A DNA stretch of 64,000 bases from Hanleya hanleyi (lineage: Eukaryota; Mollusca; Polyplacophora; Lepidopleurida; Hanleyidae). The stretch lies in contig JAVTVY010016083.1 in the NCBI GenBank assembly GCA_036873755.1, positions 1 through 64,000 on the forward strand. The letters are read 5' to 3'. The notes under the pieces are model-generated. The model saw nothing but the letters and a program-made list of their open reading frames with translations. It searched no databases and was not told the DNA's origin. Below are positions 33,841 to 46,149 of the stretch, in pieces (positions within the stretch are counted from its first letter, which is position 1; each line of letters starts with the position of its first letter). A program made the position numbers and the translations under genes.

Positions 33841-35974
33841 ACATATCGGGATATTGTTCAGTTTCAGCGAGGTCAAGTAAGTCGTCTAATATTAAAGAAT
33901 TTGATCACAGGATGTTAACACTTTTGAAGATGAAAGAGTTTATTCCGAAGAACACACACCGTACAAACACGTTTCTAAATGAGATTTCTCATGACAACCT
34001 AATTGCCGTCTTCGTGCAGTAAATACTCACGGTGTTCAAGAAAACTGATCACCAATATATTATTGCTCCATGAAGTAGACATAGAACTTTCTTCATTTAT
34101 CGTTCATGAGATGTTTAAACTACTTGAATTTCTCGCTGATATAAATATCTATGTTAAATTTGGCAGCACTAATATACTTACAGTATATGTATAAACATTT
34201 CAAAGGGTACTGTGGAGGCGGAACTCTTTCACAGACGACCACTGACATTTGAATGAAGTTTAACGCTGAAATGTAATAGCAGTTCTCGTGTAAAACAGGA
34301 TCTTGAAGTTCATGCAACTACATCATTATATGCTCAGAATAATATCTCCACAATTAATGTCGGACAATTTCGTTCGTATCGTGGTCTACATGAACAGATG
34401 ATGCTTTCTGACGTATAATCAACTGATAATAATTGGAATTCATTGGAGAGCCTATTCAGTACATCTACTAGTAGCGTCCTTTGTAATTACAAAATTAATC
34501 TTTCATTTGTATGATCTACTCACGTTCTACAGCAGTCTACTGTTAGTCCAATAAACTAATCTTAAATTTGGGCTCAAACCATAGACTACCGTAAATTAGT
34601 CAGCGATTGGATGTGAAGCTTCTGATAATCTCCCTGCAGGAAGACCCCCGAGATTTATCCAATTAGTGGCACACGATAGTGTCGATAATTAATGCGACGT
34701 CTCCGTGCAAAGAGATGAGCAGTGTTAATATTATAATGTAGAGGAGGATACTGCATGAAGAATGAATGGTGCAGGTCTCGAATGGCCGAGCATAGGATTT
34801 AGGTTATTGATTATGGATCTTGTTTATTGTTGTCAAACTAAAAAGTATTTTGCACATTAACCATTGGGTATGTCGCATCATTGCTATATACGGGACTGTT
34901 AAAATGTTGTCATTGAATGCCAGACATTTGACTTCAACCCTAATACCGATGTCTCTTCAAATGAGTTTCAACCTTACACGGTTTACCCATTAATGTTTTT
35001 TTTAATACAGTGTTTGGCACATCTTCAGATACATGTATAACAGTAGTAAATAAAAGCGTCTGTCTGTGTGTCCTCCAGTCGAAGTCGATTGATGAGATAG
35101 AGGAGGCGTTTTGTGAGAATTGTTTCTATATTTTTTATAGCTCTACAGAGTGTGGACATCCCTTCACAAAAACAACACGAGCAGTAGAAGTTTTATTGCA
35201 AATCGATAGTGACGTTTTTAGACAGTCGGGGTGACTGCTCATCCGCCCAAGTGCAAAGCTGCCATTTTCCTCGGAAATACAGGCCACTTCAATTATGGAC
35301 GGTGATGCCAAGCAATTATCATGTTCACATATTTACGATAAATGAACAGCCAGATTGATTCTCGGAAAATTGATTGCATCGGGTCAAGTGGAAAATGTGA
35401 GCTAAGGTGGACCCGCACGGTTAGTGTAAATTAGATTTGACTCTAACTTTGCCACCGAAGTATAGACTTAAATCACATTTTCTAATTTTGTTTCTAGACT
35501 GGAAATTGCTTTTGTGTGTCTGGTGTTGGATCGAGGCAACGACGCCGTGACAACACTATAATGTCAGGATATCCACTGAGGCGTAGAACCCCTTCATGAT
35601 TACCATTCAGCAGTTTTATCTTTGGATCAACCATCCGTAACGTTTTTCTCAATTATGATCACCATCTAATGTTGATCTGTCTAACTAAAATTTGGGAATC
35701 GTATATCTATCATTCACGGAGTTCTCAAGTCAGTACTCGCCCAAAATTACAATGAACAAGATCTTCAATATGTCTTCATAAGGTTCAGATAATACAATTG
35801 AAAGCAATAATATTCCTTACGACGCGATTCTAACTATCGCAAATATTCCTGCCCACTCGTTCGCACGAAAACAGTCTGCGAGAGCTAAAGCTTACAACCC
35901 ACCATTGAATTCTTTGGGCAATATCCCCACAGCGCATGCTCCATTACGCAGGCTCATTTACCATCCCTGCCACC
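33841..35974. other. No gene recognised
   Basis: 33841-34020 may be a further decayed part of the L1-like fragment (ILDDLLDLAE on the minus strand). The remaining ~1.9 kb shows only short unmatched frames. Confidence 0.45.
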
Positions 35975-36905
35975 CAATCTGATTAAAACTCAGACTTAAT
36001 AAACCGCTCCTCTTTCGGACATGTCGCTAAATTAAGATCTGGGACAGTCCCTATCTTAAATCTGTCGCGCATGTCAGGCTTGCGACCAATCACAGTCCAG
36101 TCTCAACAGGCGTGGAGATGCCGCAAGACGGTACATCTTCGGAAAATTTATGACCTAGATTCTGCATTGAAGATCAACCATTGAAACGCGGAAAACAACG
36201 AATTACGTCAATTATACCGTATTTTCGCCTGCATGTTGTCTGATCGTACTGTTCTTGTTTATCTGATGATGCTGAACAATAATGATCTTGTGATCTTTGG
36301 GTTGGGTCATAAATTTTCTGAAGATGTACCATTTTGCCGATTATTTTCGATTACATCTAAAATTATGGTGTGTTGGCGTGTCCGCATTAAAGCAGGAGCG
36401 ACTGCAGATGCTCTCTGTAATGTATGCTACGTAAAAGACACTGTATAGCCGTTCTTTTTACCGGCTACGGGAAGTCTTTATGTTGCCGAGTGTACGGACG
36501 AGACGCACAAAAATTCCCGCCTGAAGGCTGAAGCTTCAGGCGGGTGACAAAGACGTTCTTTGCTGTCGACTCAGTCCTTGAGCGATCACCGAAGATGATT
36601 ATTTGCTCCCCGATGCTCTCTTCAATGACAGACCAGGTGAAAGATCAAGGGATATTTCTTGCACTGCTGGATATATAGGTACGGTTATTTGTTTCATAAA
36701 ATCAGTTCATAACTGCATCGCAACAAGAACGGAGATTAGCCGTCACGCTATAATACGACGCGTCTCATTGGGCGACTATTTGACCCGGAAACTATTTGAT
36801 TCGGAGTTCATCTGACGGATTTGTTATAGGGATTGTCCCAGATCTTAATTTAGCGACATGTCCGAAAGAGGAGCGGTTTATTAAGTCTGAGTTTTAATCA
36901 GATTG
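35975..36905. mobile_element. 931-bp transposon, 80-bp inverted ends, 9-bp target duplication
   Basis: Left end 35975-36054 and right end 36826-36905 are complementary over 80 bases with one mismatch, starting CAATCTGATTAAAACTCAG. CCTGCCACC flanks both sides (35966-35974, 36906-36914). Long inverted ends with a 9-bp duplication are the hallmark of Mutator-type elements. No transposase is present; the best internal frame (36233-36448, 71 codons) is unrecognised, so it is non-autonomous. An 11-bp-stem hairpin (cccgcctgaag / cttcaggcggg) lies at 36516-36544. The nearly identical ends suggest a fairly young insertion. Confidence 0.9.
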
Positions 36906-36914
36906 CCTGCCACC

Positions 36915-37429
36915 AATAGCGGAAGTTGACCTTTACTACGTTGCTATGACGTATAGGGGAAACCAACCAACGCACGGTTCAGTTTGAATCCGGCCGAACA
37001 ACTCCTTTAGTGTTGCACTTGAGCGAACTACTTTTCATATGCTCTGTCCAGATAAACAGGGAAAATTTTCTCCAGATAGTTCTTTTTAACGCTAGGTCAA
37101 CGTTGGTATTATGCAGACTTGAAAAGTACTCGAAATGTTCGGTAAACATCTATTTTACTATATATGATGTCACTTCCGGCGATGTGCGCGAAGGCCCCGA
37201 ATCCGGTCCAAAAATCTGACTGGTGGCTGGGGTGTTATTAGACCCCCAGCGAGGTGGTTGTTCTTTGGTTCCAAGATTGTAACTGAGACATGACTTCCGG
37301 TGAACATTGATTTGCCGCATACCTGACTGAACCAGAAATGTCTTGTGATGTATTTTAAAATATTTCTATAATATTTGAGTCTCAAAAATACTATACCACC
37401 TTCACAAAGTTAAACTGGGTCAGTTTGAT
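36915..37429. other. No gene recognised
   Basis: Contains a hairpin gctgggg...ccccagc near 37216-37240. No other structure is seen. Confidence 0.45.
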
Positions 37430-38050
37430 TGCTCACCTCCTAATTTGCATTGATGGTGGTGTCGGGCCGTCGTTAAAACGAAATCTGCGAGTCTTAAAAT
37501 TTTCAGATAGTGTCCGGTGGTCAGTGACCTTGGCCGTTGAACTTTTGACATCAATCTTGCTATGCGACACATCGTTTCGCACTAAATCAACCGCTCACAA
37601 AAATGCGATTTCCTGTGGCTTCGTGATTTATTATTTTCATTGACCTTTCACCGTTTGACATCAGTATGTTTCCCATAATCGTGGGGGATTCCTGATGTCT
37701 GACCACAATCCACATCTTTGGACCAGAGTAATAGCACAGATGATGTTTACAATTTAATGTTGTTGTTTGGGTGAGACGTTTGACCTAATTGACTTTCGGT
37801 ACCTGGGATATCCACTCAAAATGATAATTTGTAATTCCATAATTTCCTGATTTTTCAGCGATTTTTGTGATATTGACCTTTGACCTTTGATCTCAATTTT
37901 GTTTTCGGAGACGCCATAATTATCCTCGTCAAGTTTGAGAGATATCGGTAAATTTGCTGAAAAATTTGGAAACTAAATTAAGAAAAATCGGGAGAAGGAG
38001 AAAGTGTAGAATGAGAATGTGCATTCCGTGGGACAGCTATAGTATGTGCT
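37430..38050 (+). repeat. Possible repeat with DR1-type motif
   Basis: The stretch reads like a degenerate interspersed repeat (ttgacctttgacctttga, gagatatcggtaaattt, gggagaaggagaaag). TGACCTTTGACCT at 37874-37886 is a direct repeat of the nuclear-receptor half-site with one spacer (DR1). There is no second copy in this window, so the repeat status is inference. Confidence 0.3.
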
Positions 38051-39805
38051 CAGCAGATTTACTACATATTAAGTAAGGCCATTTTTTATTGGTTTGTGTC
38101 CTAAAGAAGCTAACTCTGACATACAAACACTAGACTGATTTATAGATACTCTATCCAAAAGTCTACGGGGCCAGACACGAGTTGGCATGACTATAATGGT
38201 GTAGTGTTTTCGACAGAGAGAGAAACAGATTCGGGCACAGCGGAAGGCGATATTAATCTCTCATTGCCCTATTGAAGGCCTACACCGACCGTCATATCAA
38301 TTTGCTTTTTCTTTCGATCAGCGTTATATGTTTGTTATTAAGTGATATGGATTCCACATGCTCTAGGAATCTATTCAGGATGACTGAATGTGGAATATTT
38401 TGCCAGTAAAGACGGTCTATTTAAAGATATGTGTCCCTCGGAACGTTCGTCAGAGTTGTACACATGACCGACGGTCATCAGTGCAGCGGATCATTGAGCT
38501 ATCGACGCAATTTTGGCCCGGTTCATCTGGACAGCTTTCACATGCAACACGCCTGTCACTCCTTACAATATTATTTTGCCGGACCTAAAGCCGGTATTGA
38601 TTTTCTACGAAAAGATTGAGCAAAAGTACGATACCTTATGTAGAGGAGTGAAAGGCAGCACGCGGTGAATTTATACCGCATCTCCCAGCATCGTGTTGTA
38701 GATCCTGCTTCTCTGCATGGTGAACTCGAAGCGACGTCTATTTCAAGAAGTAAGTCAAGCAATGGAAAGTAAGCATGACAACATCAATGGAACCTATCTT
38801 CCTACTACACACTTAGCACCGGAACGTCGGACTTCGCTCGAATTCGTGTGAGTAACACGGCCGAGCCTACATGTACATTGTACCATGTGCATGGCCTCCC
38901 AAAGTAATCTCGTCCGCTCACGTTTACTACATCGAATGAAAACAGCCTGGTCTGGCATTCTAGCTCTGCTAGTGTAATTCGATAACCGTCTTTTTGGACG
39001 GCTCAAGCGATTTCACCTAAACTTGATCACGCATGCGCCGAAGTCGTCAAACCACACGGACGTAATACCTTTTAATAAGGCTTTTCATGTTTTATCGCTA
39101 CTGTCTATTTTTAACGATACATAGTTACCAAAAGAATGTACACGCTACAATCTAGATCTGCATTTTTGTGGCATTTAATATTGGTCAAAAACGAATAGAA
39201 CAGACCGGGAGAGCAGTTTTGAATTTCGTGGATATACTTAGAATGAAGGTTCTTTTAACATTTGACGACTGAAAGCTGGTGCAACAGATTTATTTATTTT
39301 TGGCTCCGAGGCACTATGCATTAACATGGGTGGACAAGGGAAACTCCGAGTCCTTTTGTACAACCGAAAGCTTTAGCAGGCGGATATTGTGTATGGAAAT
39401 AGATTAAAGATGTGCTAACATTACGCCGCGAGGACTTGAAGAGGTAAACCAACAGGGAACTGTAAGACACATACTATGTAGCGATCTTGTAAATAAACAG
39501 ACACCGCTGCCAAGGATCTGTAATATCAATAAAACAAGTGGGCTATCGATCTGGCAGAGACCTGGACTCGAGATGAAACTATTTTACCCGCTGAAATAGC
39601 CAAATATTACGTTCATCGAGTCCCGTATAATGCCGTCTGGACACAAGCGATCTATACATCTTCACTTGATGGGGAAGTTATAGCTTTTTTATTTTTCCTA
39701 CGGGGAGATTCGTGTAGAATGGAATTAGGCTTTCATGCACATCAGAACAAAACGGAATGAGTCGCCGACGATAAATGCCACGATACATCCTGCAGTCAGA
39801 AATAA
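38051..39805. other. No gene recognised
   Basis: Short frames on both strands around 38390-39010 have no known motif. I see nothing else. Confidence 0.45.
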
Positions 39806-40268
39806 AAGCGTCTGGTCGGTCATTCAATATATTCACCGTCGTCTATTAAAGAAATTTCGCGTCCATAATCCAAAGACCTATTTCGTATAACAGCACTAGC
39901 ATTAGCTCCAAATTAAAACATAAAAACAAAAAAAAACCCACAACAATAGTAGTATATTCAAAAATAGGCTGGTTTCTTGCCAGAGAGAAGCGGCCAACAG
40001 TTTTCAATGATGTCGTCAAGACATCATACGATGTTCCAAGAATATCAAATGGCTGATCAGTATTATTAATCCATATGATTTTCCATGTAAAGACGTCATC
40101 TTGAGAAAGATATATCTCAGTCACGTTTTGATTGTGCGTGCTCATATGAACACCATCAGAATCCAGAAGTACATTGGTTCATACGGCCCCTAGCTCCGGT
40201 TTAAGCGGAATTAGACACAAGTTACGAAATGTAACGCCATACATCTTGGGCGCTACGCTTGTATTTTA
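39806..40268 (-). mobile_element. RepB tail
   Basis: From aaagcgtctggtcgg and gccgtcgtctattaaaga-like sequence, through agagagaagcggccaa, tatctcagtcacgttttg and cggcccctagctccgg, to attagacacaagttacg..atgtaacgcc and cgctacgcttgtatttt. It extends a few codons into the RT C-terminus, then diverges. Confidence 0.75.
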
Positions 40269-41239
40269 GGCAGCCGTTATCCAGAATGAATTCCGTTGCC
40301 AATAACCACAAGGCATTATCAAATGATGCTGTAACCACACACATCCATGCATACATTTATTTCAGAACAGTTGGTCTATACCTTCCTGTGATGATCAACG
40401 CCATTTTTCTTCACTCGCCAAGGATGCGATTAGAGTTGTTCGATCTGTGCAAAGCGTCTATACCTGTAAAATAAATGAATCCTTTATATCCAGGGGTATT
40501 ACAGGAGTGTTAAATGATCTTGTTATTTCGACATTCGTGTCCAAGCCTTCAGCAGATTGACCAATTTTACCCTCTCCAATAGAGTGGCTCACCTAAGACT
40601 ACAGATAACCAAAGCAATGACCAATGGTTGCTTGGTTAATGCGGGTGAGTCACGAAGTGAATAGCAACGTTGCCTTCAATCACGTATAAAGAGAGGTAAT
40701 AGTCTGCAGTACATGTCTACCTTATATATACCTTCAAATGATGGTAGCAAGATTATTTGGCTAAATTTTATATTTATCACAACAGAACAAGAGAAACATT
40801 TCCAAATCTTATCGGGTTTAGGACAATATTTTGTGCTGAGAGAGCAATCTTCTCTTCAAGCTGCGAGTGAGACAATTTTACAATACTATGGGAGAACCAT
40901 ATAATCGTCTATAGTAGAATGAGCTCATATACCTGGTACAACACACGACCTAGATATGCAACTGCATGTATGTAACCCTGTGTCCAATTTTTATAGTGAA
41001 TGCTCAGATATCTGACCGATACAGATTCAGATATGCTGTCGGACGTTGATTTATTGTTACTTATTTGATTGCATGGCATATTTATATTTTTAGGTCGATA
41101 CTTGCTGTTGTTGAGACTAGCTGCGTCTAGATGCATTGTTAATCTCAGATTGACTTGTAGGCTTTGTCTTATGATTCTTACACTAAGTATATATCCTACG
41201 AACGTATTTGTGACAGCTGTCTCTCAAAAACAAAAAGTC

Positions 41240-41274
<35 letters not shown>

Positions 41275-41638
41275 GAGATTATTGATCATGGCTTTGACGA
41301 TCGTGAACGTCATATTTTCTTTTATAAAAACGATTGAGCCATCTCGATGGATAGTATGGTGTTACACACAACGGTCAACAACGGAATGACACTCCCTTGA
41401 GACATAACTGCATGCTGCCATTTGTATTATTATATTAGCTTTGTTTGTATTATTAGCTGGACTAGGCACGCAATTACGTTCAGGGTATCTTACTTTCGAT
41501 AAAACATGCTCACATGGTTCCCAATGATTTCACTATTATATAATATAGTTTACCATGTCAAACTCCTCGCCCTTCCTGATCGATATATTAGGAGTATAAG
41601 GCCGTTCAATTATTATAAAGGGATATGCCGAAATTCGA
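40269..41638. other. No gene; (ATA)n microsatellite at 41242-41272
   Basis: A run of about ten aat/ata triplets lies at 41242-41272 and inflates an open frame there. Otherwise unremarkable. Confidence 0.6.
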
Positions 41639-41647
41639 TGTTTTAAC

Positions 41648-41928
41648 ACGTTCATGAAGTTAGACCGCGGTTCGCAGTTCGTTATTCGGGACCAGTCATT
41701 CGGCGACTCATAACAGCGCCCCTAGCAGCGCCCCCTGGTGTCAGATTTGAGATATGAATAGGCAAACATATAGAGCATGACATTCTCTCTTGCTATGCAG
41801 AGTTTGGAGTTCAAAGTACTCATAATAAAAAAATTACAGATTTCCATATCTGAGGAAATAATTGCTGGTCTCCTCGAATAATGAACTGCGAACTGCGAAC
41901 CGCGGTCTACATGTAACTTTATGAACGT
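41648..41928. mobile_element. 281-bp inverted-repeat element with 9-bp target duplication
   Basis: Ends are ACGTTCATGAAGTTA and the complement TAACTTTATGAACGT. Inside these lie second complementary blocks (agaccgcggttcgcagttcg on the left, its complement on the right), interrupted by 5- and 6-base insertions on the right arm. TGTTTTAAC flanks both sides (41639-41647, 41929-41937). No coding capacity. The duplication length again points to a Mutator-type transposase. Confidence 0.85.
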
Positions 41929-41949
41929 TGTTTTAACAGGCATGCTTCA

Positions 41950-42140
41950 GATCCTACATTCAATATTTAGCCGTCGTAAATGAAAGGATTTCTACGTCAA
42001 TAATCGACTAAGACCTATTCCGTATGACAATTAGCACCAAATCCAAATGTGTATTAAATAAAAATAATAAAAACATAAGATGGATTCCTACAAGACAGAT
42101 ACGGCCAACAGTGTGCAGTGATGTCAGCAAGACATAATGA
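41950..42140 (-). mobile_element. RepB tail fragment, diverged
   Basis: Recognisable words: cattcaatatttagccgtcg, tcaataatcgactaagacctattcc, agcaccaaat and acggccaacagt, then gtcagcaagacat. More diverged than the other copies. Confidence 0.6.
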
Positions 42141-42419
42141 CAAGATCATCGGGCAACACTAGATCAGAGATCCTCGCCCGGTCCTCGACTCACTGGGGAC
42201 AATAATTTCTTGCCAGAGACGGCGTTCTACGCTTCAGCTACAATCGCATGTTATGGGTTATCGGTGATTTCAATTAACGTTAATCATTCAAGGCAAGTGC
42301 ATGTGAGTGTCAACGTTGGAGACTGGACGAGACATATTATATTATCCAGGTAGTTTCCAGACGCTGTACATTTCTAGAGAGTTATTATAATCTGGTCAAA
42401 ATCGCCAGAAACGGAGGAT

Positions 42420-42660
42420 CAATGTGCAGGAGTTTTGACTGACACTAAGCTCACCCACTTTGGTTTCCACATCCTGCCACAAGCGTGGAGTAACTCTTGA
42501 TATTAGACAGAGATGAATATGCCGGAGTAATCAATTCAGGTAGCATTGACTATAGATGAAACCAATCTGTATCAATAATAGCAGTGTGCAGATGACGAGT
42601 AATATAATATCCCTGTCAAAAACACAACTGGGGGGAAGGGGGGCAATTTTTCATTAGCTT
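42420..42660 (+). repeat. Old local repeat, copy 1 (also 44235-44480, 45230-45400)
   Basis: Copies share agcgtggagtaa, tagaca.a.atga, caattcaggta, tgtatcaataat, agagttgacgagtaat.taatat and cctgtcaa in order. Divergence is large. Spacing of 0.9-1.8 kb suggests old tandem duplication around later RepA and RepB insertions. Confidence 0.5.
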
Positions 42661-43320
42661 AATCAGCAGACAAGGTTTTGTTCACGATATATAACCCTTG
42701 AAGTTATCATATTCAATGATTGCTCTCCCGTCCCGGAAATAAGAGTTTGATATGTCAGTAATACATTATACGAAATATAACTTCTTCTGCGCAAACATTA
42801 TGCAAACCATTTTTATGCTGGAGGTTTGTTGCAAGAAGAAATGGTACATATATATTACAACTGTGTAGAGAGTATTTGTACTGGATAAATTAATCAGCAT
42901 TGTAATCGCGTTCGAACGGAAATGGTGTTGCCGAGAAGATGTTCGTGAGAACGTACATTGTATCATTACCCCAAGTAAAGTTTTTCGGAAACGATTCCGT
43001 GGAATAAAACAGAAATGTAATAGACTCTTATCCACGTAGACTCTTAAGGGACATGGGCGTTTTGTTTTCTTTTTAAATTTGTATGTTTTCTTCGCATTTT
43101 TCCTTCTTGAAATGACAGTAAAAGTATCCCACTTCTTTACTCTCTCTACATTTTCTTATAATTTCAACCTTGTGTTGAACACGAAATACGGCAAGTCAAA
43201 CTGTGCAAATTGGCGAAAAAACACCCGAAGGCCTTACTGAAGAAAACGGACGAAAATTCTGAGCAAAAACGCAGATAAATTATGTGCAACTGCAAGAAAT
43301 TATTGGAGGAAATGTAAGAA
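42661..43320. other. No gene recognised
   Basis: Only short unmatched open frames occur (for example 42766-43035 minus). Confidence 0.45.
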
Positions 43321-43990
43321 ATTACAACACATATAAGGGAAGTAGGAAGAGGTGCCGACATACTGACAGAGTCACATGACTTCACAGTTGTCTTCCGGTT
43401 AACCTATTCTAAAACACATACCAAGAATCTAACGATTCGTGATATGCGTTGTATCTTAGGTACTCTTTATTGTACCTGTTCATGTGGCAACTTGGATGAT
43501 ATGACCACACGGCCCCTAGCACCGGCATAAGCGGTATTAGATACAAATCTAGAGAGCTGATGGAAATGCTCTGACAACTTGTATATTGGTAATTGGTGAG
43601 CTATTTCGCTGAAACAACTCGTACAATGGGGATTGGTGAGCTGTATAGGCGTCAGATGAAAATGACGGCATTTAACACAAAAGACTAGTCTGTAAGGCCC
43701 GATGTCGACCCAGCATCAACTTCCCACAAATGCCAACATATATCAAAGACCAAAAGGTCTATACAGGGGGCGGGCCTCGGGGACGAAACGTCCACCAGCA
43801 GAATCTCGCCATATACAGGTAAAAATTACAACACATATAAGGGAAGTGGGAAGAAGTGCTGACATACTGACAGAGTCACATGACTTCTCAGTAGTCTTCC
43901 GGTTAACCTATTCTAAAGCACATACCAAGATTCTAACGATTCATGATATGTGTTGTATCTCAGGTACATGTACGTTTTTACCTGTACCTG
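43321..43990 (-). mobile_element. RepA head-to-tail dimer
   Basis: One complete unit (43321-43826) is followed directly by a second, truncated unit (43827-43990). The joint (atatacaggtaaaaatt|acaacacatata) is the same as at 1317. The 5' part has gacgaaacgtcc and gggggcgggcctcgg. Two independent loci with one joint imply either a defined element start or descent from one dimer. Confidence 0.8.
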
Positions 43991-44144
43991 AACACAACAC
44001 TGCCAGAAGGATCGGGTATAGACGTGATGTACCCAAAATATTTGGCTCAAGCTAGATTTTACCAGATATATTTGGGTGCATCTCATCTGTACCAAATAAC
44101 TTCTGGTCAACTCGACCCAATCCTTCATATGAATCCTTCTTAAT

Positions 44145-44215
44145 TATGGACGCGGAAATTATTTAATGAGCGATGGCTGAATATTTAACGACGGACTAGG
44201 CGCATGTATTTTGAC
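44145..44215 (+). mobile_element. RepB terminal fragment
   Basis: Contains ttatggacgcggaaattatttaat, then gcgatggctgaatattt and gacggactaggcgcatgta. It equals the last ~70 bases of RepB, in the same orientation as the 3385-4203 copy. Confidence 0.65.
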
Positions 44216-44645
44216 AGTGGAGGATTAAGGTACAGACGTTTTGGACCCGTTGACGGACCCCAGACTCGCCCACAGTCTGTTCAATTCGGTCTCCATTTAC
44301 TGCCATTAGCGTGGAGTAAATTTGGATACTAGACATATATCAAGGAATATACACCCATCAATTCAGGTAAAATAACCGTTAAATGACGGCTAATATCTGT
44401 GTCAATAATCTCTGTAGAGAGTTGAGTAATCTGATATCACTGTCAACCACTCACTAGAGAGCACCGGGTAGCAATTTCCAATCCGATTCATCAGCGAAAG
44501 TGTCGAATGGGTTCGTTCAAGACATATGCATCTTTTAAATGATATTTTTGTGGCCGAAGGCGTGAGGGCTGATTTGGATGTCGATGGCATATTTGTGGGA
44601 CAATATGGAAATGGGTATATATATAATCTATTTATCAAATATTTA

Positions 44646-44811
44646 TAGGGTGAGTGAGTGAGTAGTAGGCTTTAACGTCGTTTTCGACGGTTTCAGTCAT
44701 ATCACCACGGTGCCTACATGTGCCAGAACACGAGAGTGCTCACAGTTCCTATTACCCTGGTCACTCATCCAAGTATTGACCGAGCTTAACGTTGCTTAAC
44801 TAATACCGTCC
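44646..44811 (-). mobile_element. 5S-rRNA-derived SINE (SINE3-like), truncated
   Basis: The minus strand starts ttaagcaacgttaagctcgg, then tcaatacttggatgagtgacc. This is clearly the 3' two-thirds of 5S rRNA, including the internal promoter C-box neighbourhood. It then leaves 5S and ends ...acgttaaagcctactactcactcactcacc, a SINE body plus (CTCA)n tail. Substitutions in conserved 5S positions and the lost 5' third exclude a working 5S gene. Similar 5S-headed SINEs with this tail occur in gastropods as I recall. Confidence 0.75.
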
Positions 44812-44848
44812 AAGTCGGTGGTCGTGTTGTCATGCTATTCAAGATATA

Positions 44849-44916
44849 CTGTGAAGTCATGTGATTCTTTCAGTATGTCGGCACCTCTTCCCACTTCCCT
44901 TGTATGTATTGTAATT
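44849..44916 (+). mobile_element. RepA 3' end, opposite orientation
   Basis: ctgtgaagtcatgtgattctttc, then agtatgtcggcacctcttccc and acttcccttgtatgtattgtaatt. It is the only RepA copy in plus sense, and lies ~40 bases from the 5S-derived SINE. Confidence 0.75.
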
Positions 44917-45679
44917 TGTAGGAAGCCTATCTGTACCAATATTCAGCAGTATAGCGACAGAGTATCGCGTGACAATTTCCGAACCCAATAGAACTCTGAT
45001 ATAATTTCACTCCTATCCCGTGGGTTAAGCCACCTCAATTCACGCAACAACCAAATAAACAGATTCGCGATTGCCCGAGGAGAAATTGTCCAGTTGTATA
45101 CGTATTAAATCTAATTATGCCACAAAAAAAGTTCATAGAGAGATATGTTTCCGGCATGCATCTGCGGCTGAAGTTTGAAAAAATCGTCGACACGAGTATG
45201 ATTCCATAAATTATAGCTAACACTTAAAAATAGGAAGATAGGAATAAATTGGATTATAAACTCATTGAATCGATTTCAAGTACAATAGACGCTGACGGTA
45301 ACTAGTTTGTATTAATGATATCAACAGAGAGATGAAGCTGACGAGTGATCTAATATTCCTACCAAAAATATATCAGTGAGATCGGATATCAATTCCATCT
45401 AGTTTTATTATCCAGCTCATGATCACTGCAGTTTTCTTTAAAATTATACTTTTCCGAAGGAGGCAGTAATAATCTACTGAAGAATTTCTCCCTCTGGAAA
45501 TGAAAAATACCCAATACCTTTGACGTGAACTTGAAATTTTGAATTTCAATCCGACAATATTCTGCTTGATTCATCCATACAAATATAGAATAAAGAAATA
45601 TTTCAAAATAATATTATTTTTTTAACAGACAATGTATTGACTGCATGTTTCTAAAAACATCACAAGAACCAAACGTGAT

Positions 45680-45955
45680 CCCTGTGATGATTTGTATTCC
45701 AGTCACCCTTCTATTGTAGATGTTCATGTGGACAAATTGAATGACATTACCACACGGCCCCTAGCACTGACTTGAGGGTTATTAGATACAAATATTTCAG
45801 AACGATGATGTAATAGCCCTATCTAGTCATCTGATGGAATATGGTTAACCATTTGACCGCCAGATAGAAAAAAAACGGCACAAACGAGGAAATATTTATA
45901 GAATACAGGTTCGTATTCAGAACAAATACCTGTGAAGCCCGACGCCGACCAAGCA
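45680..45955 (-). mobile_element. RepA, highly diverged
   Basis: Keeps attgtaga-tgttcatgtgg, aattgaatgac, accacacggcccctagcac, attagatacaaat and aagcccgacgccgacc in order. The terminal block is lost. Confidence 0.65.
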
Positions 45956-46149
45956 CTGCATTGTCCATCATGTTTACAGGTCACAAACTGTTTTGTTGAA
46001 GTTGAGAAGAGGATATGAGGCTGAATAACTTTAAAAATGAAAGGAATCAAACAGAGATCAATTTTGCGAAAAACATCCGCTATTGCTTTTATGGCGATAT
46101 ATCGACGTTCAACTTGTATGAGTAATCAGGTAGCCAGTTTTGTTATCGT

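Noticed and set aside
38655..38680. Resemblance to miR-124 (aaggcagcacgcggtgaat)
   Set aside because: Two extra bases break the seed, and I see no complementary star arm upstream to form a precursor hairpin.
41069..41389. 106-codon hydrophobic frame
   Set aside because: Isoleucine run is a translation of the (ATA)n microsatellite.
44750..44811. Functional 5S rRNA gene
   Set aside because: Only about half of 5S is present, with substitutions at conserved positions and a SINE tail attached.
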